Source: Crambe crambe (taxonomy: Eukaryota > Porifera > Demospongiae > Poecilosclerida > Crambeidae). From it: a DNA stretch of 64,000 nucleotides. Position numbers and translations under genes: made by a program. The notes under the pieces are model-generated. The model worked only from the letters and a program-made list of their open reading frames with translations, was not told the origin of the DNA and ran no database searches. The stretch is from NCBI GenBank assembly GCA_963924555.1, contig OZ004581.1, positions 310,001 through 374,000 of the forward strand, read 5' to 3'. Below are positions 29,296 to 41,634 of this stretch, piece by piece (the stretch's first letter is position 1; each line of letters opens with the position of its first letter).

Positions 29296-32200
29296 CTACT
29301 CCATATTGCTTTCAACTTCTCTAAGGGTGGTCAAGATTTGTGACATCGCAGGACGCTCTGTTGGTTCTGCCTTGATGCAGTTCATAATCAGTTTGTGCAT
29401 ATCTCTCCACTTCTGCTCAGCTTCACTCAACATTTCTCGTCTCTTATCAAGATCAGGCTGTTTCCTGATGATGACTTCACATAGCAGAATGCCATAACTG
29501 TATGTGTCTACCTTGACTGTGTGCTTTTTACGTGGAGCATCTGGATCAGCAGAAGGGAACATTTCTGGTGCGGAATAGATAATGGCTCCTCGACCAGCAG
29601 TGCTTGCAAATTTTGCAAGATTGGCAGATCCTAGATCACCGACTTTGGCAATGTATTGTCCATGAGGGAGGGACTTGAGGAGAACGTTGGGAGCACTGAG
29701 ATCACGATGGATGATGGGTTCCCTGAATTCATGGAGGTAGTGAAGAGCATATGCCACATCCTGAAATATCTTCAAGGTTAGATTTCTTGAAACATCAGCT
29801 TCTTCATACTTTGAACGTAAGTTCATATCCATCAGTTCCAAAATGATCATAGGCATGGGTTGATTGTCAAAGACAGCTCCAATGAAAGTGACTATGTTGG
29901 GATGGTGTACTTTAGCCATGCAGCCGACTTCACGCTTGAGGTCATCATTTGTTGCACCTTCAAGAATCAATTCATGAGGTTCTTTAACAGCGACCCAACA
30001 TCCACGATACGTTCCCTTACAAACAGTACCAAATGCACCACGAGAAATCTCTTTTTTCTTGATTACATGTGATCTAGCAATCGAACGAAAGTCAAAATTT
30101 GGCTGCTCCAGTGATTGCCTCAATCTTTCCTCCAATAGATCTACATCAGACTCGAGTCTCTACAAGAAAAAAAACAGTGGAACCTCCGATGAAGGAAGGA
30201 CAAACCTCTCAACAAAGGACAATCTAAAAGTCTACAAAAAGGCAGGGTCAGTTTCCACTTTACCAATATACACTTTACCAATATACACTGACCATTATAA
30301 TGTCAGTGACAATTCTTGGGCTTAGCTATATATAACATCACTTACCACTACTTTTGACTCCAGGTGACATTTCTGTTGTTCTGCTGACTCTATGGCATGC
30401 CTTTTCTCCTTGCTCTCCCTCTGCAATTCTTGTTGGAGTTCACGGGTCTTAGAGTTGAGCACTTGAATATTCTCTTCCAATTGTTCTATTTCAGACTCCA
30501 GGTACTGAATAAACATAATGACATTATTATCACAGTACTGACACTAGTTAGTTCTCCTGAAACACTCATTGATAAACTTATTCTTACCACCACTTCTTGT
30601 TGCCATTTTTTGGAATCAAGTTTCTGCTGTTCACTGGCAGACAGTCGTTCATGTTCAACTAGCTCTTCTAGGTCATGGATTTCTGTGTTTAACTTTTGCT
30701 CCAAAATATCCCACTCCCCCTGCTTGTCCATCAACACTGCAGCAATTCTTTCCTTATCCTTGCATTCATTCTCATATTCTTCAGTAGTGAGGGAAACCTA
30801 TTATAATTAGCGATTACACAATAAGAGGCAGTCATGTATGAAATTTATACCTCCTTTTTACGAGCTTCAATCTCATCTTTCATATCTTCAATTTCATGCA
30901 AAAGTACTTCTTTTTCTTTCTTTAGTTCCTCAGCCTCAGCAATTTTGACAGCAAGCCGTTCTACAATGCAGTTTCATGACAATGATAGCTAATTATTTTT
31001 GGTTCAACTCACCATTGATATTTGCTTTCATTAATAGCAACTCCATATTATATTGAGCCAGTCTATCTCTCTCCTCTTTCATTCTCTGCAGGCGTCTCTC
31101 CAGTATGATTCTAGATGATGTCAAATTCTTTACCTTGTTCTCTTTCCTAGTGATGTTGCTCTGAAAATCCCTGACCTCGACCTTGAAATTGATTATGTAT
31201 AAATGTAAGGCCTTCTACATGGTCAGGTCCACTGTGATAATTATAGCTATTCATATACCTGCAATTGGAGTATCGGATCCTGTGTTATGGAGTGTGGATC
31301 AGATGGGTTGATCTTTCGTTTCAAGTATTCATTTGCTGCTGTCAGCCTAGCCACCTCAGTCTATCTTAGTATTGATACTAAAACTGAATCCACATGGACA
31401 CTGTACACCTTCATACCTTAAGTTGAGAGTTCTTTTCCTTTTCTGCTTCCATTTCCTGTTTCTGAGCATTCTTCTCTTCCTCTACGTCTTGTTTCTCACG
31501 CTGTGTAATGAAGAGATTGGCATGTAGCTAAGAACGTCTGGGACTTGGGAGAGTTACCTCAATCTTATCCAGATGCTCTTTCATAGCCTGCAATGCATTA
31601 ATGGTTGCCAGTGGATGAGAAACCACCTGCTGAGAGTGAGGTTGATTTTGAGGGTAGATAGCTTGTACAAGTTGCTGTCCTTGTGATCCTCCAGTTCCCT
31701 GCATGGGTGACCTCAACGTTTGATTGTGCTCTTCTTTCCTGAATAAAATTCTAAGGGTACCATAACTATTCTCAATAATCTCTAAAGCACATGCACTGAC
31801 TGTTTCTGCTGCTCATCCAATTGCTTCATCAGAAGATCCACTTGTTTATGAGCTTCTTCCAGCTCTGATGACTCAGAAGATGAGAATACTATGTTTGCTT
31901 TAGTCAGCTCTTCAATATTAGCCTTCAACTGTTCATTCTCCTCCTGCGACAAACAATGACGAGAATCTTTAAGTGCAATGCACCACAGTAGAACAACCTT
32001 GATAAGTGTATTAACAGTAGAACTGTTAATACATTAATTGAAACTTACTTCTTGCTTGGTGTTCTAAGTATTACAAAAGGGAAATTATTTTACTGCTTCA
32101 TTATCTTATGTACAAACAATACACTACAAAAAACACATGTACACTTTAAAGGTATAAAGTTAGTGTATACACTTTCACTGTAGGAACTTCAGTGCACAAA

Positions 32201-34540
32201 CAAGAAGAGAACAGATATTGATAAGGCAATGACTCAGCAAGTTTGTGACTTACTTTGAGTCTTTTAGTCTCTTGCTCCAAGAAAGAGTCTTGTGTGTCCT
32301 TCTTTCCAACTATATAGCTTGACTGGGACACTTGTGGTTGAAATTGGGATTTCCTCTCTTTCAACTTCCGCTCTGCAAGGTTCGCTCGCTTCGTCACAGC
32401 TTCCAACTCCTGGGCCAGTTTTTGGAACTGGTTTGTGTACTGCATCTCCATTTCGGCCATTTTGGAATGAGCCTTTTCCCGATCTTTCCGCTCTGCCTCA
32501 AAATCCTCCCTAAATGTGTCAGACTGAAAGGAAGGGGAGAAAATATCACCTCTTTCTCTTATCAAGGATGTCATATCTTGGCATAATACAGTCACTATGA
32601 AACTTACCATAAATTTTTGTGCTTCTATCTCTCCTTGGAGGTCAGCAACTTGTTTTTTTAATTTGTGGATTTCCTCCTTCTGTTGTTCTGAATGTGTAGT
32701 CAGCTCTCCAATATTAGCCTTCAACTGTTCATTCTCCTCCTGCGACAATAGATACTACAATGACAAGAATCTTTAAGCATACACTCAATTTACTAACCTC
32801 AAGTCCATCTGATTTTTTCTTTAAAGCTAAGACTACTTTAGCGGTAGATGCGTTCCGTTGTACCAATGCAGCCAAAGTCTCACCAGTAGAGTCAAGTTTC
32901 TGTAGCTGTTTGTTCAGTATCTCTATTATCTTGTCTTTCAACTTCATTTCCTCATATAACTTGGCCAGTTCTTTCTCATGCTCCTCACCGAAACCCTGCC
33001 TACTTCCAGTGGCAATTGTCATGGGTAACTGGGAGGTGGCTGGACGTTGCTGCTGCCATAACCCTTCCACCTCCACACCCCCTCCCACTTCCTCTCCCTC
33101 ATGTGTCTCCAGACCCTCTTCTTCCTTGCATTGGTGGGGGTGTGGGCTGCAAGACTTTAATGACATATACATCATGTAATGATGTATGTTAGTCTGGCGG
33201 CACCAACCCTTTTCTTGGGGTGGGGGGAGGGAAAGGGTCTGGTAACTCTAGCATAAATGAGTTGTGTCATTACATCACAGATTACATCACCATAAATATT
33301 TCCGCGCACATATTTGCAATTGATGGGTGGGGCTTACTACTAGTCATGGCTCAATGTGTTTGGAGACAGGAGGCTGATAAAGTTTGTAGAGAGCATAGCA
33401 GCCAAGGAAAAGGGCTAGAGAAGAGGGGAGAGAGTCTGGATGTTCTCAGAATAATTACCCCTGCTACAGTCTGTAACTATTCAGGCTTTATTCAGTCGAA
33501 TCTAAATGCTTCTTGAAGTGCTCATCATGTACAGGGGAACTGTGGTCACTAGGTAGCTGTTCTGCCATCGCTACACTACAGTCTACAGGTAGCCAGCCGA
33601 GAAGCACACGGGTAATTAAGAAGAATGTGTGCACCAATTTCTAGCAATCTGATTGGGCCGCCGTTCTGGCAATGCTAGAGTTACCAGACCCTTTCCCTCC
33701 CCCCCAACCCGAGAAAAAGGAGGTAAAGGGTCGGCCTGCCAGACTAGATGTATGTGTGGACGGTATTCTCCAATATCTGGAGAGGTGTGGACGGTATTCT
33801 CTCCAATATCTGGGGGAGTCCATGCAATGTGACAGCTAGAGGTAGGGTCCGGACCGGTAGCCTGCAGGACCCGCTTAGCAAGACAGTTACCCTACCTGTT
33901 GAAATCTTTGGGATTCCTCCGATCCTTTTTGGGGATTCCCTCTTTTTAAATAGTTGGCGACAGTGGAGATGATTCCACCGCCAATGGCAGCCTCTTCCTC
34001 TTCCCTTAGAGCTGCCAATTTCTTAGTGGCTCCTTCGCTACTTTTCAGTTTTGATTTCAAATGTCGGAGTTCATCTCTAATTGAGTTGTTCTCTTCTTGT
34101 AGTTTTGCTACCTGTTTATCTTTTTCTTTCAATCTCTCAACTTCTTGTTCGTGCTGAACAACATGTTCTTTCAGTTCTTTCTCTAGCTCCTCTATTTTAC
34201 TGTTCTTGAATTGAAGATTTTTGGACAATATCTTTTGGAGCGAGTCATACCTTTCTTTTTGTTTATTTCTTTCACCTGCCACTTGTTTAGGCATAGCAAA
34301 CTGACTCAATTTCTTGAAATCTTTCTTATAAGGGATAGCAGTTTCCCATGATGACAATTTCTTTTGCTGATATAATGAAGCACTAGCACCAGACGAAGTC
34401 ACACCAGCCCCTGAAGGAGGTCCAGGAGGAGGATCTTCAGGTTCTTCAGGCTGTCCTGGTGGATTCATAGAGTCGTACTTCTCATACGTTTCACCATTTT
34501 CCTCCTTAGTCTCCTTGGAGGATTTCTTTCGAGTGAACAT
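29296..34540 (-). CDS. Gene B: chimeric coiled-coil/UBAN-like scaffold with C-terminal TKL-type kinase
   Basis: Exons: 34540-33896 (ATG at 34540), 33146-32798, 32739-32608, 32523-32254, 31943-31801, 31738-31558, 31500-31417, 31360-31259, 31181-31013, 30960-30851, 30797-30588, 30504-30346, 30159-29296. Exon 1 gives an acidic/Pro-rich head, a Lys/Glu coiled coil and GIISTVANYLKRGN. Exons 2-5 match gene E closely, including DFEAERKDREKAHSKM (UBAN-like). Exons 6-13 match the kinase genes A, C and D. The kinase has ISRGAFGTV, VAVKEPH, HRDLSAPN, KVGDLG (DLG for DFG) and SAPEMF, and ends at TAG 29296, complete. Exon 3 fuses an E exon-4 head to an E exon-6 tail. Phase does not close between exons 1 and 2 as read, so an exon is missing from my model there or the link is broken; a mobile element occupies that intron. 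Confidence 0.75.
30174..30262. mobile_element. Partial copy of the CAGTGGAACCTCC repeat
   Basis: Starts acagtggaacctccgatgaa and includes ctctcaacaaaggacaatct. Lies in the last intron of gene B and lacks the right end. Confidence 0.6.
33190..33746. mobile_element. 557-bp non-autonomous DNA transposon with perfect 9-bp target duplication
   Basis: Termini TAGTCTGGCGGC and (inverted) GCCTGCCAGACTA. A second inner inverted repeat, gggtctggtaactctagcat, lies at about 33235-33254 and returns inverted at 33672-33691. Flanked by GATGTATGT at 33181-33189 and 33747-33755. Same termini and same 9-bp duplication as the 66-bp element at 11736. No transposase seen. Inserted in gene B intron 1. Confidence 0.9.
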
Positions 34541-35121
34541 GGCAAATTAAACCTATACACAGTTATATCAATTGTTTAATACAAACACTACCTATAGCTA
34601 AGGGTGTTAGCTAGTAGCCAAATTCTTCTACCAACCAGGTAGTCAGTCAACTGGTCCTCCAGAGGACTTCACTGAATAGGTAGGATAAGATTTGTGAATA
34701 GTAACACTTTTCCTCACACTACTGCTCTTAACCTACACAGTTGTATCATTCTACAGAGCTTAAGTATATACAACTTGTTAGATAGCTAGTCTCGATCTCG
34801 TGCGATTTTATCGCTTATATCCGACGCCTCAGACACGCCTCCTTGAAGGCTAAGGCCAAACAAACTTGATTGTTATTTTCCCGTCACCGCCCGCCTGTAC
34901 AATCTCATGAATAGCAATGCGCATGAGAAGAAGCTATTGTGCAACAATTATCAGACTTGGTCAGTCTGTTTGTTCATGCTGTCAGCAAAGTCATGACCGT
35001 ATTAGAAAAGAACCAAGTCATAAATTCATTTTATCATTGCTCAGCATGCATACCAGTTATTATGACATTTTCAGTTTACACTAAGATGCGTTAAGTACCT
35101 GATTGTGGCATAGATACTATA

Positions 35122-36949
35122 GACTACGTAACCGGGATAGGAAACCCAATTTTTTTCTCCGGGCACTCTGTGTTACGGGGTAGCTGCATGTGGGTTTGTA
35201 GAACCTACAACAACGTTACAAGTACAACCAGCCTTTCCTTTATGAAGCCCAGACCCCGCAGAGACTCGCAAAGAAAAGGACATGGCTGTAGCTTCCAGTT
35301 CTGGGGAAATTTTAGCTGCAAATGCATCTTTTTCTGGTGAGTTAGCTGGTTTGTAGCTACAACTGTATAACCTACAAACTACTACAGTGGTAAGCTCTAG
35401 CTATTATTTTTTTCTCTACCAGGTGATGCTTAGATGCTGTTTTAAGGATAATGGTTTTCTGCTACCAACTCCTCAGGCATCTGGTGCAGTGGGTGGAAGC
35501 TGCTTCAGCTTTAGCTCACTGTGCAGCTTACTGATTCTAGAGTATGGCTCTGAGGATCAGTTCGATTTAATGACCTGCTTACCAGACGACTTGACTGGAC
35601 CCTGAGACAGCCTCTAAAATTTGTGCACCTCTTACAACGTACACACTTGCCAGATGTGGGAATTAGAAGCTCACAGGCTACATGTCTGATGGTGTCACCA
35701 CAACTATCGATACTTGCTATTCGTTGATTTCCTATGATGTAGACAATTACTACATGTCATAGCTAAAGAGCTAGCATGCACACATACCTGTGGAATCAAA
35801 GAATTCTGCCCCATGAGCATCTGCCTGAAGTCATTCAGCTGTTATCAACCTGCTTTCTACATTCCAAAAAATAGTGGGAATTTCCCACTATTTTTTGGAA
35901 TGTAGAAAGCAGGTTGATAACAGCTTTTGCACTGGTAAGTTTAGGAGGAATGTCACTGAAAAGACTGCACTGGCCCACTTACACTGAAACACCGTTATAG
36001 CTGAGACTCCACCTTAATTCCTTGTCTATTTTCAAAAGCATGGTAGCCTTAGCTGAAAGGGGGTGAACATTGATGGTTAGCTAGGCAAATACTAGAATAT
36101 CTTCCATGGAATCAGTACACTTTATCCATCCCTTCCATGTGTTCTTCGAGTGATACCAAATCCGCACACAATTGAGGAGGTAAAGGAAAAGATACCCTTA
36201 CTTCTGCAGCCTACGTATAATATATGTATACTCTGTATACATCAATACTTCAGATTCTGCAAGCTTCCTCTTCTTCACTCTTTGTAAATGTTTCTTGGAC
36301 TCAAATCTAAGTTTTCATGGCATTCTAAGCTGACCATGAATATATTGTGCCTGCAACTAAAAAGTCACACTATTAAAGTAGCCCACACAAGAACTAATTT
36401 ATTTCTATCAGCTAACTACTTGGTTGAATACTTCTTATAGATTCCCACACACATAAGAAGTTACTTCTGAAATAATTGCTTTGTATGAACAAATAACAAG
36501 TGCACTTTCCAAAAGAGGGACATTAAAAATATGCAAGGAGAAGTGAAGATGTTTGCAGGAACAATACTATGTCTTTATTACTGATAGAATTCCTATTCAT
36601 GGGGTTAAAAGCAATCAATATGACAATTAAAACCTGTATTTTGCTTTATAAATAGCTAACTAGAGGGAGTTTTAGCTTAATTTCACTAAGCATCCAGAAC
36701 AATACCCAGTTTTAACCAGGACCATGCAGAATATTGCATGCACAATTGTAATATATCATAGTCACTACATAAGTCCTCCTTTTTATCTGGTTTCTATTCG
36801 CCATTCACCTACATGGAGGAAATGAGCTGGAATACTTGTCTCTCTTTCACCTGTTACTATGGCTCCACACATGCGCAGAAATCGTAACACTGTGTGCCCG
36901 TAATTTTTGTACACGGATTAATGCGGTTTCCTATCCCGGTTACGTAGTC
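35122..36949. mobile_element. Possible 1.8-kb element bounded by a 25-bp perfect inverted repeat
   Basis: The 25 bases at 35122-35146 (gactacgtaaccgggatagg...) return as an exact reverse complement at 36925-36949, and catagata/tatctatg strings just outside also pair. No transposase frame was recognised inside. Could be two independent small repeats instead. Confidence 0.45.
35837..35925. repeat. 89-bp perfect palindrome
   Basis: 44-base arms (agctgttatcaacctgcttt ... atagtgggaa and its exact complement) flank a single central T at 35881. No mismatch in either arm. Confidence 0.97.
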
Positions 36950-38006
36950 TTATCTATGATTGTGGAATGTCAGGATAAACCGCATGTACACTACAAACCA
37001 CTTGATGACGTTTCATAACGCTTCACGTGATGTAGAGACTGGGACATGTACATGTTATTTCTATTGAGCTGTAGCCACAAACCACGCATCAAATTACACC
37101 TGACGTTTTGATGACATCACAACTGTGGGTCTGAAGCTGTAAACCAGATATTTTCTATACTTTTCAACAGTCATATTTCATTTATGACAAGGTTTTGTGC
37201 TTATCTTATCATATCATATTAAAGTTCAAACTGTGTGGATCAGATAGCAACTTAAAATTTTGGGAACAGACCATTTGCATCGAGATGTCCGGTGTACTAA
37301 AGTTGACCAGTTTAGAGAAAGTCAGAAAAGTAGTGCCAATAAAACTTGTATAACTTTTTATAGGTTTAACATACAAACAATCTGATTGCTCCACTCTATA
37401 AAGAAAGGGCTAGTTAAGCCTCCATTCAAGTCTCAGAAACCTTTTATGAGTAGAAAATTTGCTGTGTCACTCCAAAATAAGTGATTTTTTGTGACATTTC
37501 ATTGTCCTGCAGTTCAGTGTATTTTCAAGCTAGACTTAAGTTTTTTTGCATGATTATGTAGTTTATACTGTTGGCTATCCACATGCAAAGTATCAAAGGC
37601 CCAATCGATTTTGCATCGAGATGTCCGGTGTACTGAAGATAGGTACCTATGCCGAAATCTCACTAGTTAGCCCTGCCATATCAGAGAGGGCACTGAGTTT
37701 TTGCTGAATTAAAGGTAAAGAGAGTGATTACCAACCTTTCATTTAGTAAGTATCAAAAAATTAAAGCACTAGCTGAAAGCATTTCTGAGATATCACAGGT
37801 AAAATACAGTAATGTTAAAAGTCAAATTCCACTCCATTGACCTAGTACAAAGCCACCAGACAGGAAGTGATCACGTAATTAACGCGTCTTAGTGTAAACT
37901 GTTTTGATAATGAATAATTAATAATTACCGCCCGCCCGCATCCTGTTAAGCAGGAAGTGAGTTGGGAAACTAAATTGCTTGGCCTAATGAGAACAGTGCA
38001 AATAAA

Positions 38007-41000
38007 CTACTGTGTTTCAATTTCTCTGAGGGTGGTCAGGATTTGTGACATTGCAGGACGCTCTGTAGGTTCTGCCTTGATGCAGTTCATAATCAGTTTA
38101 TGCATATCTCTCCACTTCTGCTCAGCTTCACTCAACATTTCTCGTCTCTTGTAAGGATTAGGCAGTTTCCTGATGATGACTTCACATAGCAGGATGCCAT
38201 AACTGTATGTGTCTACCTTGACCGTGTGTTTTTTACGTGGAGCATCTGGATCAGCTGAAGGGAATATTTCTGGTGCGGAATAGATAATGGCTCCTCGACC
38301 AGCAGTGCTTGCAAATTTTGCAAGATTGGCAGATCCTAGATCACCGACTTTGGCAACATATTGTCCATGAGAGAGGGACTTGAGGAGAACGTTGGGAGCA
38401 CTGAGATCACGATGGATGATGGGTTCCCAGTATTCATGCAAATAGTGAAGAGCATATGCCACATCCTGAAATATCTTCAAAGTTAGATTTCTTGAAATAT
38501 CAGCTTCTTTATACTTTGAACGTAGATTCATATCCATCAGTTCAAGGAGAATCATGGGCATGGGTTGATCGTCAAAGATAGCTCCAATGAAGGCAACTAT
38601 GTTGGGATGATGTACTTTAGCCATGTAGCCAACCTCACGTCTAAGGTCATCGATTGTTCTTCCTTGTTGAAGAATTGCTTCATGAGGCTCTTTGATAGCA
38701 ATATGAGATCTACGATACATTCCCTTGCAAACAGTGCCATAAGCTCCACGGGAAATCTCTTCATTCTTTGTCACTTGTGCTCTTGTGATTGAATGAAATT
38801 CAAATTTTGGCTGCTCTCTGTTCCTCTCCTACAAAAATTCTTTCAATGTTATCGTGCAAATGTATCGAAAGACATGAACTCACCACGAGAAGAATTCTGT
38901 CCAATTTCAACACATTTTGTTCCAATTTATCCTTCAGGCTATCTCTTTCTAGAGTAATTTGAGCTACTTGCCTTTTGAAACCTTGTTCTTGATTCCTCAG
39001 TTCAATATCATATTTCTGCTCTTCACTGACATTAATAGCATTCTGTACTCGCTCATTCAAATCAGAAATTTCTTTCTTCAATTGTTGCTCCAGAGTGCTC
39101 CATTCTTTCTCTCTGTCTTTCATAACTGCAGCTATCCTTTCTCTTTCCCTGCTTTCATTCTCGTATTCCTCAGTAGTTAGGGATACCTGATATGATAATA
39201 ATAAATAATACTTTAGTATAATTATGACTGTATGCAAACCAGATACCTCCTTTTTTCGTGCCTCTATCTCATTCTTGAAATCTTTGATATCATACAAAAG
39301 TGATTCTTTTTCTTTTTTCAGTCCTTCAGCTACAGCTATTGAAGGTAATTACTTGTAATTTTTGTAGAAATGCATGCATGTCCATGCTCACCATTAAGAT
39401 TTGCTTTTACTATTAGCAAGTCCATGTTAAGCTGAGCCAGTCCGTCTCTCTCCTCTTCCACCCTCTGTAGACGTCTTTCAATAGTACTTCTGGACGAGAT
39501 CAAATTCTTTATCTTCTCCTCTTTCATGGTAATCTTGCTTTCCAAATATCTGATCTCAACCTACATTCACAGAGTGAGTTATTTCATATCAATTGATGTA
39601 TGCATATATCCACACCTGAAATGAGCACTGGTTGAACACTGTATCTTGTGACTCTTCCAACATTACTGACTGTGGATGAGATGGATTGATCTTTTGCTTC
39701 AAATACTCATTGGCTGCTGTCAACCTTGCCACTTGAGTCTGTATGTATATTAAACAGTCTGTCACTCCACTAGTTTAATTGCTACCAGCCACAGCTATAG
39801 TACCTCAAGTTCACAGTTATTTTCCTTTTCTGCTGTGACTTTCTGTTCCCAAACGTTCCTTTCTTCCTCCATGTCTTGTTTCTCACGCTGTGGAGCAAAT
39901 TAGATTCCTATGAATAGCTATAATTATAGTGCTTGAACTTACCTTAATCCTATCCAGATGTTCTCTCAAAGCCTGTAGAGCTTGCACTTCACTTCCTATG
40001 GTCTGTTGTTGCTGGGATTGGTTAGTGTCTTGAGGATCACTGTAGGATTTTCCTTGTGATGTATCACGGCCCGAATTCAAGGAACCCTCGTCATCGCGGC
40101 CCAAATTCAAGGAACCACTGCCATCTTCATACTCCATTACTTCTTTCTTTGGAATAGCATGAGCAGGTCCACTTTGGGGTCTAATACTTAGATCTTGTGA
40201 ATGAGCACCTACTCCAAATTCTCCAGATTTTTGAGAGGTGTAAGAGGTTGTTCTCTTAAACTCTTTGTCAAGGTGCTCCTTCAGAGGAAGTTGGGGATCC
40301 TCAGATGCCAGCGATAGCGATAGCTAAAGTGCATATGTAACCATGTTTACTCTGAGCAACTGTTTCTAACACACCTCAAATAGATCTTTATCAATGCTTG
40401 GAGTAATGAGAGATTTCAGACTCTTCTGTTGAATACAATGATCATGTAAAGGCATTCTTTTCACAATAATTGTGTAGTCATACCTCCTCCTCGGGGCTAA
40501 GAGGTGTGTCATCAATGAGCTCCTTCTGTACAAGTTTCTTAAACTGGGAACTGATAGATATTTGGTGCTCAACTTCATCTTTCATTAGTTCCATTTCAAT
40601 TTGAAGTGCCTATTGTTAGAGTTATATAATAACGCACAATATATTAATGTGCATAAAAGAGCTCACCTCATTGCGATCTCTTTCTTCCTCATACAGCTGC
40701 TCAATTCGAACCAGTCTTTTCTCACTTTCAGATTGAGAATTGGAGCTGCCACGACTGGACCCCTTCACACCACCTGCCTTTTCAAGCTTTTTTTCTGTCT
40801 TACTTAAAGCTTTTTTCTTGAACTTCAGCAGCTCCTTGACATCTTTTCTCGCTTTCTTCAGTTCTCCTTCAAGGTGTACAGACAAGGCAGCAGAATTTTT
40901 AACCTTGAGTTACATACGATGACAATTAATGACATCACAGCAGTAGCTAGATAAATTACCTGGACTTTCAACTTGTCATACTCCTTTAACTTTTTGTGTT

Positions 41001-41634
41001 TTGCATCCTTCATCCTCTGAACTTCATATTTCAAGTCATTTCTCTCTTCACTAATCTTCTCTATCTGTTCTTTCAAGTTAGAAATGAAGAGTTTTGCACT
41101 ATCCAGGTCTTGCTTCAGTTTGCCAGATACTAGTGCCCACTGCATTTTCTGTGTATTACGTTCTTCCTTCATATCTTCCATCTCAGTGTGTAAATGCTTC
41201 ATCTCTTCTTGCATAACACCTTTTTTTTCCTGCTGCAAGTCTATCAATTGACCCTGTGCTCGCTCACGATCTTTACGTTCCTCCAGAAAATCATCTTTGT
41301 AAACTTTAGCCTAATAAATGATGCACAGTACATCAAGAGAGAATCATGTGGTTACCTTCAAGCTACATTACCTCAGCTCGAGCTGCTGCAATGTCATCAG
41401 CAGCTTCCTTCAGTTCAGTTTGGAGTTTTTCAACAGTGTGTTTAGCCACATCAAGTTGAGCAGTTTTTTCTTTCATTATCTTCTTCAGGTCACCAACTTC
41501 AATACGTAATTCTTTACATTTCTGATTATTGCAACCAAATGCACTGGATTGCTCACCAGTCGCTGCCTGGACCTACAAAATAAGAGCCATAGTATTAACC
41601 TTCACGTTCACGCTGCACTTACTTCCACTGACAT
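38007..41634 (-). CDS. Gene C: coiled-coil/UBAN-like scaffold with C-terminal TKL-type kinase, 982 aa
   Basis: 13 exons sum to 2949 nt in frame: 41634-41623 (MSVE), 41572-41372, 41310-40960, 40903-40667, 40609-40484, 40425-40375, 40323-39943, 39887-39804, 39738-39616, 39560-39392, 39335-39247, 39186-38884, 38828-38007. UBAN-like DDFLEERKDRERA at about residues 77-89, heptad coiled coil over most of the first 700 residues, a Gln/Ser-rich linker at about 330-450, then a kinase at about 730-975: SRGAYGTV loop, AIK Lys about 755, helix-C Glu about 774, HRDLSAPN about 848-855, DLG about 872-874, SAPEIF. The best-preserved kinase member. The four-codon first exon is a remnant of a longer exon in F, so an upstream start is possible. 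Likely a cytoplasmic signalling kinase recruited to ubiquitin chains (inference). Confidence 0.85.

Larger units (their letters stand above)
34541..38006. other. Intergenic region between genes B and C, rich in inverted repeats
   Basis: No exon of the kinase/scaffold family was recognised. Holds an inverted pair at 35122-35146/36925-36949, a perfect palindrome at 35837-35925, and a direct repeat of tgcatcgagatgtccggtgt at about 37277 and 37614. The string tccgacgcctc(a/g)(g/c)acacgcctcctt near 34821 also occurs near 24000, which indicates a dispersed repeat. Confidence 0.5.

Noticed and set aside
33220..33516. Plus-strand frame starting MGGGKGSGN
   Set aside because: Lies inside the 557-bp mobile element in gene B intron 1; no homology or splice support.
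35387..35605. 72-codon plus-strand frame in the B-C spacer
   Set aside because: No recognisable family, lies within the putative inverted-repeat element, no splice or promoter support.
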